Positions 57,928 through 64,000 of a DNA stretch of 64,000 nt are shown here, piece after piece; position 1 is the first letter of the stretch, and each line of letters begins with the position of its first letter. The notes beneath the pieces are model-generated. The model was not told the DNA's origin. It saw nothing but the letters and a program-made list of their open reading frames with translations, and did no database searches. The DNA is from Loktanella atrilutea (GTDB taxonomy: Bacteria > Pseudomonadota > Alphaproteobacteria > Rhodobacterales > Rhodobacteraceae): assembly GCF_900128995.1 (NCBI RefSeq), contig NZ_FQUE01000001.1, forward strand, positions 868,001-932,000. Direction: 5' to 3'. The position numbers were made by a program, and so were the translations under genes.

Positions 57928-59559
57928 TCAGACCTCGATTGTTTTCGGCCGCCGCCAGGCGAACCAGATGACGATCAGCGACCGCGTGACGAAGATCGCG
58001 GTGAAGATCGACGTGATGATGCCCAGACCCAGCGTCACCGCGAAGCCGCGTACCGGACCGGAACCCATGTAGAACAGGATGCCCGCCGTGATCAGCGTCG
58101 TGACGTTGGAGTCCACGATGGCCGACAGGGCGCGCTCATACCCTAGCTCGATCGCGCGGGCCGGGCCCTTGTCGGTGCGCAATTCCTCTCGGATGCGTTC
58201 GAACACCAGCACGTTGGCGTCCACCGCCATGCCGACGGTCAGCACGATGCCCGCGATGCCCGGCAGGGTGAGCGTAGCCCCCAGCAGCGACAGGCCACCG
58301 AAGATCAGGCCCATGTTGATCATCAGGGCGATGTTGGCGAAGAGGCCGAACAGACCGTAGGTCACCAGCATGAAGATCACCACGAGGGCGGAGCCCACGA
58401 CGGCGGCCTGCTTGCCCGCGTCGATGCTGTCCTGCCCCAGCTGCGGGCCGATGGTGCGTTCTTCGAGGAAGTTCAGCTTGGCCGGCAGCGCACCGGCGCG
58501 CAGCAGCACGGCAAGGTTGGTCGATTCCTCGACCGTGAAGTTGCCGGTAATGATGCCCGACCCGCCCGGAATGTGGCTCTGGATCGTGGGGGCGCTGATG
58601 ACCTCGTTATCCAGCACGATGGCGAAGGGTTCGCCGATATGATCGAGGGTATAATCCCCGAACTTGCGCGCGCCGGTCACGTTGAAACGGAAATTGACCG
58701 CCGGCTGTCCGTTCTGGTCAAAGGCGGGCTGAGCGTCGACAAGCTCCTCTCCGGTCACGACCGGGGCGGTGTCGAGGACGTAGAACACGCCCTGCTGATC
58801 GACGGAGGGCAGAACCTCCTGCCCCACGCCCGCCTGTTCGGTGGCGCTGGCGGCGCGGCCGACGACAGGCTGGAACGTCAGCTGCGCCGTGGTGCCGATG
58901 ATGTCCTTGACCTCTTGCGCGGACCCGACACCGGGCACCTCGACAAGGATCCGGGTCTCGCCCTGCCGCTGGATTGTCGGTTCGCGGGTGCCGACCTCGT
59001 CGATGCGGCGGCGGATGATCTCGAGGCTTTGCTGCATGGTGCGGTCGTCGACCGCCAGCTTTTCCGCGTCCGACAGGCGAATCGTCAGCAGCGGGCCGTT
59101 GCCCGTCACCTCGATGTCGGTGGACCCGGCACCGGTCAGCGAGGTGATCGGCCGTGCCAGACCGCGCACGATCTCCAGTGCGCGGTTGGCGCCCGCGGGT
59201 TCCGAGATGCGGACGATCAGCTCGTCTGGCGCGCTCGTCTCGCGGGTGACGAAGCCCACGGTATCGCGCTCCTGCGCCAGCGCGTCCCGCACCTCGGGCC
59301 ATGTGGCATCCATGATCGTGGCATAGACGTCCGTCGTCTGCACCTCTGCCAGCAGATGCGCGCCGCCGCGCAGGTCGAGGCCAAGGTTCACGAGGCCCGA
59401 CGGCAGGAACGATGGCCATGTCGTGTCGACCTGACCCTGCGCTATGGCGTCATTATGGGTCTCGACCCGGCTGTAGAAGGCATTGGGCAGCGCCAGCGCT
59501 AGACCGACGATGACCGTCAGCCAGATCGCGGCCTGCTTGAAGGCAGAGATGTGCAGCAT
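57928..59559 (-). CDS. secD: Protein translocase subunit SecD
   Basis: Predicted 543-residue partner of Sec[13 protein letters not shown] marks the first periplasmic segment; the C-terminal six-helix region has [32 protein letters not shown] (as separate motifs [17 protein letters not shown] and FERIREE). Preceded by yajC after 35 nt. Confidence 0.97.
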   Translation of the reverse strand: MLHISAFKQAAIWLTVIVGLALALPNAFYSRVETHNDAIAQGQVDTTWPSFLPSGLVNLGLDLRGGAHLLAEVQTTDVYATIMDATWPEVRDALAQERDTVGFVTRETSAPDELIVRISEPAGANRALEIVRGLARPITSLTGAGSTDIEVTGNGPLLTIRLSDAEKLAVDDRTMQQSLEIIRRRIDEVGTREPTIQRQGETRILVEVPGVGSAQEVKDIIGTTAQLTFQPVVGRAASATEQAGVGQEVLPSVDQQGVFYVLDTAPVVTGEELVDAQPAFDQNGQPAVNFRFNVTGARKFGDYTLDHIGEPFAIVLDNEVISAPTIQSHIPGGSGIITGNFTVEESTNLAVLLRAGALPAKLNFLEERTIGPQLGQDSIDAGKQAAVVGSALVVIFMLVTYGLFGLFANIALMINMGLIFGGLSLLGATLTLPGIAGIVLTVGMAVDANVLVFERIREELRTDKGPARAIELGYERALSAIVDSNVTTLITAGILFYMGSGPVRGFAVTLGLGIITSIFTAIFVTRSLIVIWFAWRRPKTIEV

Positions 59560-59594
59560 GGAGAGTAAGCCCCTTGGGCCAGAGGTATTATGGC

Positions 59595-59876
59595 TTACTT
59601 CGCCGGTTCGGTCTTGTTCACGACGGTCGCGATGGTGGACCGGATCACGCGGATCTTGACGCCCTGCGCGATCTCGACCTCGACTTCCTTGTCGGCGTCG
59701 TTCACCGCCGTCACCTTGCCCACAATCCCGCCCTGCGTGATCACGCGGTCACCCCGGCGCAGCGCGTTCACCATCGCCTGATGCTCCTTCAGCTTCTTCT
59801 GCTGGGGGCGGATCAACAGGAAGTACATGATGCCGAAGATGATCAGCATCAAAATGAGCGATTGGGTGCCCTGCAT
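59595..59876 (-). CDS. yajC: Preprotein translocase subunit YajC
   Basis: 93 residues with one N-terminal membrane segment ([19 protein letters not shown]) followed by the [12 protein letters not shown] basic helix and a beta-rich domain ([14 protein letters not shown]). ATG at 59876 with AAGGAA upstream. First gene of the run yajC-secD-secF-Mth938-ccmABCDG; divergent from serS. Confidence 0.96.
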   Translation of the reverse strand: MQGTQSLILMLIIFGIMYFLLIRPQQKKLKEHQAMVNALRRGDRVITQGGIVGKVTAVNDADKEVEVEIAQGVKIRVIRSTIATVVNKTEPAK

Positions 59877-60146
59877 GGCGGTTCCTTCCAAAGTCAGTCG
59901 CAGGGTGCGAGAGGCCCCCCGTCAAAGTCGCGGCACATTAGGTCTGGGGGTGGCGATTGGCAACCGTCCCCGCCCCGTGCCCCCGCGATATCGGGGGGAT
60001 GCGACGGGGCGTCAATGGGAGGACGGCAAATCGCGGGCGTCGCCGGTCACATTCACGCAAGTGAGGGCCGCTTTCCCCCCTTCAATGCGCGCGCCGGTTG
60101 GTGCATACCGCCCCGAGATACGCCCGCGACAGGAAGGACCAGCCCC

Positions 60147-61439
60147 ATGCACGACATCCGCATGATCCGAGACACGCCAGACGCCTTCGACGCCGCCCTG
60201 TCCCGGCGCGGGCTGGACCCCGTTTCGCCCGCGATCCTTGATCTTGACACCGCGCGGCGGCAGGCAATCAAGCAGGCCGAGGACGCCCAGGCCGCCGCCA
60301 ATGCGGCCGCCAAGGACGTCGGTCGCGCAAAGGCCAGCGGCGACGACGCGGAATTTGAACGCCTTCGCACGCTGATGGCCGACAAGAAGGCCGAGATCGC
60401 GGCACTGAACGAACGGGCCAAGGACCTAGACAGCCAGTTGAACGACCTGCTGCTGACGCTGCCGAACCTGCCCTATGACGACGTGCCCGCAGGCCGCAAC
60501 GAGGCGGACAACGTCGAGCAGAAGCGCACCGGCACCCCGCGCCAGTTCAACTTTCAACCACTCGAGCATTACGACATCCCCGCCGTGCAGGCGGGCATGG
60601 ACTTCGCCGCCGGGGCAAAGCTGTCGGGCTCGCGCTTTGTCGTGTTGCGCGGTGCCGTGGCGCGCCTGCACCGGGCGCTGGCGCAGTTCATGCTGGACAC
60701 GCATACCGAAGACCACGGCCTGACCGAGACCATTACGCCCGTGCTGGTCAAGGAAGAGATGATGTATGGCACCGGCCAGCTGCCCAAGTTCGGCGAGGAC
60801 AGCTATCAGACCACGAACGGCTGGTGGCTGATTCCGACGGCAGAGGTCACGTTGACCAACCTCGTCAACGGCGAGACGGTGGAGGCGGACACCCTGCCCC
60901 GCCGCTACGTCGCCCATACCCAGTGCTTCCGGTCTGAAGCCGGCAGCGCAGGCCGCGACACCAGCGGCATGCTGCGCCAGCACCAGTTCGAAAAGGTGGA
61001 GATGGTCAGCATCACCCACCCGGACGACAGCGACGCCGAACACGCCCGCATGACTCGCTGCGCCGAGGCGATCCTCGAAAAACTGGGGCTGCCCTATCGC
61101 ACCATGCTGCTCTGCGCCGGCGACATGGGCGCCGGTGCGCGCCGCACCTGTGATCTGGAAGTCTGGCTGCCCGGTCAGGACACCTATCGCGAGATTTCCA
61201 GCATCTCGACGTGCGGCGACTATCAGGCACGACGGATGAACGCGCGCTTCAAACCTGCGGGCGGCGGCAAGCCGGAGTTCGTACACACCCTGAACGGCTC
61301 CGGTCTGGCCGTCGGACGCTGCCTGATCGCCGTGCTGGAAAACGGCCAGCAGGCCGACGGTTCGGTCGTTTTGCCAGATGTCCTGAAGCCCTATCTGGGT
61401 GGCCGCAACACGATCACGGCAACCGGCGAATTAAAGTAA
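60147..61439 (+). CDS. serS: Seryl-tRNA synthetase
   Basis: Predicted 430-residue class II synthetase. An N-terminal coiled-coil arm (about 30-105) contacts tRNA; motif 2 is [21 protein letters not shown] (split as [14 protein letters not shown] and RQHQF), motif 3 is [25 protein letters not shown] lies 8 nt before the ATG at 60147; upstream in-frame sequence is antisense to yajC and not SerS-like. Confidence 0.97.
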   Translation: MHDIRMIRDTPDAFDAALSRRGLDPVSPAILDLDTARRQAIKQAEDAQAAANAAAKDVGRAKASGDDAEFERLRTLMADKKAEIAALNERAKDLDSQLNDLLLTLPNLPYDDVPAGRNEADNVEQKRTGTPRQFNFQPLEHYDIPAVQAGMDFAAGAKLSGSRFVVLRGAVARLHRALAQFMLDTHTEDHGLTETITPVLVKEEMMYGTGQLPKFGEDSYQTTNGWWLIPTAEVTLTNLVNGETVEADTLPRRYVAHTQCFRSEAGSAGRDTSGMLRQHQFEKVEMVSITHPDDSDAEHARMTRCAEAILEKLGLPYRTMLLCAGDMGAGARRTCDLEVWLPGQDTYREISSISTCGDYQARRMNARFKPAGGGKPEFVHTLNGSGLAVGRCLIAVLENGQQADGSVVLPDVLKPYLGGRNTITATGELK

Positions 61440-61453
61440 AACAAGGGTGAACT

Positions 61454-62197
61454 TTGGTCATCCGGGCCGCGTTGGCTCGCATGACAAAAGCACTCGGATA
61501 TCTGACGCTCGTCCTGACCCTCGCCTTTGCGGCATCGCCGCTCTGGTCCGGGGATTTTGCGGGCTTCACCGCCGATCAACTGCCTGTGCCCCAGATCGAT
61601 CCACCGATCCAGCCAGCAAGCTACGCCTTTGCGATCTGGGGGCCGATTTACCTGTGGCTTGCAATCTCTGCCATCTACGGCGTGATCTATCGCGCAGCCG
61701 ATCCCGCGTGGGACGCGGTCCGGGTGCCGCTGTGCATCAGCCTCGGCGTCGGGGTGCCGTGGTTGCTGATCGCGCAGGTCAGCGCCGTCTGGGCCACGAT
61801 CACGATCTTCATCATGACCGCCAGCGCGATCCTGGCTTTGATCCGCACGCCCGCCCGCGACAGGCGATGGCTGCGCGGCCCCGTGGCGCTCTATTCCGGG
61901 TGGCTGACCGCAGCGAGCTTCGTGTCGCTGTGCACCACGCTGGCGGGCTACGACGTGCTTCTGAATGGCTACCACTGGGCCTTTGTCGGCATCATTGGAG
62001 CCTTGGCCGTGACGATCGCGACCTATGCTCGCGCGGCCACGCCGGTCTATCTATTTGCGGTGATCTGGGCCCTGATCGGGATCTGTGCCAATAACGGGAT
62101 GCAGAACTTCCTTGTCACCGCCACGGCGCTGACCGGGATCGTCGTGCTGATCTGCATCATGGCCATGTGGGCCCCCCGGATCAACCAGCAGACCTAG
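61454..62197 (+). CDS. Multi-pass membrane protein, weakly TspO/MBR-like
   Basis: Predicted 247 residues with about seven hydrophobic segments. [17 protein letters not shown] recalls the TspO proline-tryptophan motif, and later segments keep paired tryptophans, but it is longer than TspO (about 160). TTG at 61454 has AAGGG 6 nt upstream; an ATG at 61481 lacks a ribosome-binding site. Convergent with der, the stops sharing a CTAG palindrome. Function unknown. Confidence 0.75.
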   Translation: MVIRAALARMTKALGYLTLVLTLAFAASPLWSGDFAGFTADQLPVPQIDPPIQPASYAFAIWGPIYLWLAISAIYGVIYRAADPAWDAVRVPLCISLGVGVPWLLIAQVSAVWATITIFIMTASAILALIRTPARDRRWLRGPVALYSGWLTAASFVSLCTTLAGYDVLLNGYHWAFVGIIGALAVTIATYARAATPVYLFAVIWALIGICANNGMQNFLVTATALTGIVVLICIMAMWAPRINQQT

Positions 62198-63651
62198 CGG
62201 TCGCTGCCCGGCGCCTTCTTGTGCTTGCTCAGGCGTGAAGGCTGCGATGACTTCTTGTCCTTGTAAGGGTTCTTGTCCCCCTGATCGCGCAACGTCAGCC
62301 TGATCGGAGCGCCCGGCATGTCAAAGTCGTCCCGCAACCCGTTAACGAGATAACGTTTATAGCTTTCGGGCACGAGGTCGGGGTGGGATGTCATCACCAC
62401 GAAACCCGGTGGCCGCGTCTTGACCTGCGTGGCATAGCGCATCTTGATCCGCTTGCCGCCCGGTGCGGGTGGCGGGTGCTGTTCCAGCATCCCCGTCAGC
62501 CAGCGATTGAGCTGCGCCGTCGTCACGCGGCGGTTCCAGACGTCGTAGGCTTTCATGATCGCCTGCTGCAGCCGGTCCAGCCCCTTGCCGGTCTTGGCCG
62601 AGACGGTCACCAGTGGCGCGCCGCGCAGCTGCGGCAGAAGCCGGGCAAACTCCTCGCGCAACTCGCGCAGCTTGTCCTGCTTGTCGTCTTCGGTGTCCCA
62701 CTTGTTGACGCCGATCACGACCGCCCGGCCTTCGCGCTCTGCCAGATCTGCGATGCGCAGGTCCTGTTGTTCGAAGGGGATGTCCACGTCCAGCAGGACG
62801 ACCACGACCTCGGCGAACTTCACCGCGCGCAGGCCGTCGCTGACCGACAATTTTTCCAGCTTCTCGTTGATCCGGGCCTTCTTGCGCATGCCGGCGGTGT
62901 CGAAGATCCGCATCGGCACGTCGCCCCATTCCGTCATCACGGAAATGGCGTCGCGGGTGATCCCCGCCTCCGGCCCGGTCAGCAGACGTTCCTCGCCGAT
63001 GATCTTGTTGATCAGCGTGGATTTTCCCGCGTTCGGGCGACCGACGACGGCGATCTGCAGCGGCTTGCCCTTCGTCGGGACGCGCGGCGCATCCGGGTCC
63101 TCGTCATCGACGGCCACATCGGTGTCGGGGGCATCGGCCATGGCGCGCTCCTCGAACTGTTCCGACAGCGGGCGCAGCACGTCCATCAGCTCGCCCATGC
63201 CCTCGCCATGCTCGGCCGACATGCGGATCGGCTCGCCCAGTCCCAGCGCATAGGCTTCGAGGATGGTCACGTCCGCCGCCTTCCCCTCGCCCTTGTTGGC
63301 GGCAAGAATGACATGGGCGTTCTTCTTGCGCAGGATATCGGCAAAGACGCGGTCGGCGGGCAGGACGCCCACGCGGGCATCGATCATGAACAGGCAGACG
63401 TCCGCCATTTCCACCGCACGTTCCGTCAGCTTGCGCATCCGGCCCTGCAGCGATTCGTCCGTGGCCATTTCCAGACCGGCGGTGTCGATCACGGTGAACT
63501 TAATGTCGGCGATCCGGCCGGGGCCTTCACGCAGGTCGCGCGTCACACCGGGCTGATCGTCCACCAGCGCCAGCTTCTTACCCACCAGACGGTTGAACAG
63601 GGTGGACTTGCCGACATTGGGTCGGCCCACAAGGGCAAGGGTAAAGGTCAT
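62194..63651 (-). CDS. der: GTPase Der (EngA)
   Basis: Predicted 485-residue ribosome-assembly GTPase with two tandem G domains. First G1 GRPNVGKST (9-17), second GRPNAGKST (about residue 210); matching G4 motifs AANKGE (degenerate from NKxD) and VNKWD; C-terminal KH-like domain with [16 protein letters not shown]. The linker between the domains is acidic. Downstream of the bamB-like gene on the same strand, the usual proteobacterial order. Confidence 0.97.
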   Translation of the reverse strand: MTFTLALVGRPNVGKSTLFNRLVGKKLALVDDQPGVTRDLREGPGRIADIKFTVIDTAGLEMATDESLQGRMRKLTERAVEMADVCLFMIDARVGVLPADRVFADILRKKNAHVILAANKGEGKAADVTILEAYALGLGEPIRMSAEHGEGMGELMDVLRPLSEQFEERAMADAPDTDVAVDDEDPDAPRVPTKGKPLQIAVVGRPNAGKSTLINKIIGEERLLTGPEAGITRDAISVMTEWGDVPMRIFDTAGMRKKARINEKLEKLSVSDGLRAVKFAEVVVVLLDVDIPFEQQDLRIADLAEREGRAVVIGVNKWDTEDDKQDKLRELREEFARLLPQLRGAPLVTVSAKTGKGLDRLQQAIMKAYDVWNRRVTTAQLNRWLTGMLEQHPPPAPGGKRIKMRYATQVKTRPPGFVVMTSHPDLVPESYKRYLVNGLRDDFDMPGAPIRLTLRDQGDKNPYKDKKSSQPSRLSKHKKAPGSDR

Positions 63652-63698
63652 GCAGCACGCTCCGGCAGGTCAGAGAGCGGCCATACACCGCTTTTGCC

Positions 63699-64000
63699 TT
63701 AACGGAAAGCCAGCAGTTGCCCGGTCTTCGTCACAACATAAAGCATACCGCCTGCCACGGCGGGTGCGGACGCCGCCCCGCCCGGCAGCGGCACCGAGCC
63801 GACCAGCGCGCCCGACGTCGGATCGAAGGACCGCAGCAGCCCGTCGGATGAGGCGACGATCAGCCACCCGCCCGCGAGTGTCGGGCCGTAGTTGGCGAAG
63901 ACCGTGCTCTTGCGATTGAAGAAGCCCTTCTGCTCTTGCAGGTCCGGCAGGGCCGTGCGCCAGATGGAGCTGCCGTCCGCAGCGTCGAGGCGCACCAGCT
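63699..64000 (-). CDS. bamB: BamB-like beta-propeller protein, partial (3' end only)
   Basis: The window ends inside this gene; about the last 100 residues are visible. They show PQQ-type propeller repeats: LDAADGSSIWRT, GWLIVASSDGLLRSFDPTSGAL (as GWLIVASSDG and SFDPTSGAL) and GGMLYVVTKTGQLLAFR at the terminus. Position directly before der supports BamB, a lipoprotein of the outer-membrane assembly complex; the signal peptide is outside the window. Confidence 0.85.
   Translation of the reverse strand, partial: LVRLDAADGSSIWRTALPDLQEQKGFFNRKSTVFANYGPTLAGGWLIVASSDGLLRSFDPTSGALVGSVPLPGGAASAPAVAGGMLYVVTKTGQLLAFR

Overview
The window is GC-rich chromosomal DNA from an alphaproteobacterium, most likely of the Rhodobacterales (Roseobacter group). 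The pointers are the alphaproteobacterial long-form dCTP deaminase, a single-cysteine DksA, an OlsB-type ornithine acyltransferase, the block dgt/argS/SPOR/nagZ/scpA/scpB, the block yajC-secD-secF-Mth938-ccmABCDG beside serS, and a form II Mo-hydroxylase cluster. The genus cannot be fixed from the sequence alone. I see no insertion sequence, prophage, CRISPR array or rRNA, and the gene content is nearly all core-type and tightly packed.

Layout. 1-410 holds no gene I can defend, then tRNA-Val(CAC) on the minus strand. 497-4910 (minus): an HU-like protein, lon with a probable RpoH promoter, and tgt. 5010-13253 (minus): a complete form II CO-dehydrogenase-like Mo-hydroxylase cluster, in transcription order MoxR ATPase (CoxD), VWA protein (CoxE), XdhC/CoxF, a molybdopterin-binding protein, then the S, L and M subunits. 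13476-20228 (plus): an unknown conserved protein, pyrC, pyrE, dnaB, and a two-gene module of a coiled-coil membrane protein and an exported ClpP-fold protein. 20287-27619: olsB, msrB, bamE, DUF177, rpmF, plsX, fabH, ihfA, a MerR regulator, tRNA-Pro(GGG) and dcd. 27624-37510 (minus): a membrane diguanylate cyclase and the run dgt, cation:proton antiporter, argS, SPOR protein, nagZ, scpA, scpB.

37580-45691: erpA, a 36-residue ORF, xthA, a small exported protein, an FAD monooxygenase, dksA, and a second MoxR/VWA locus that also carries a DUF2927 lipoprotein, a 57-residue membrane protein and an M48 peptidase. 45744-47476 (minus): PIN protein and an RlmI-like methyltransferase. 47648-50176 (plus): edd and eda of the Entner-Doudoroff pathway behind a LacI-type palindrome. 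50279-59876: glnE, a YbaK protein, and the long minus-strand run yajC, secD, secF, Mth938, ccmA, B, C, D, G (protein export and cytochrome c maturation). 60147-64000: serS, a membrane protein, der and the 3' part of a bamB-like gene.

The most unusual non-coding signal is an intergenic element present at least seven times. It has a GC hairpin, a conserved GTATTT core and a purine-rich AGAAGAAG- or GCGAGGA-type tail, and lies mostly just after stop codons. A pair of perfect AT-rich palindromes fills the gap between two convergent genes near 45.7 kb. The best candidates for undescribed protein systems are the second MoxR/VWA/DUF2927/M48 locus and the coiled-coil/ClpP-fold pair after dnaB. Coordinates include the stop codon; starts were chosen by ribosome-binding site and family length, and no database search was possible.
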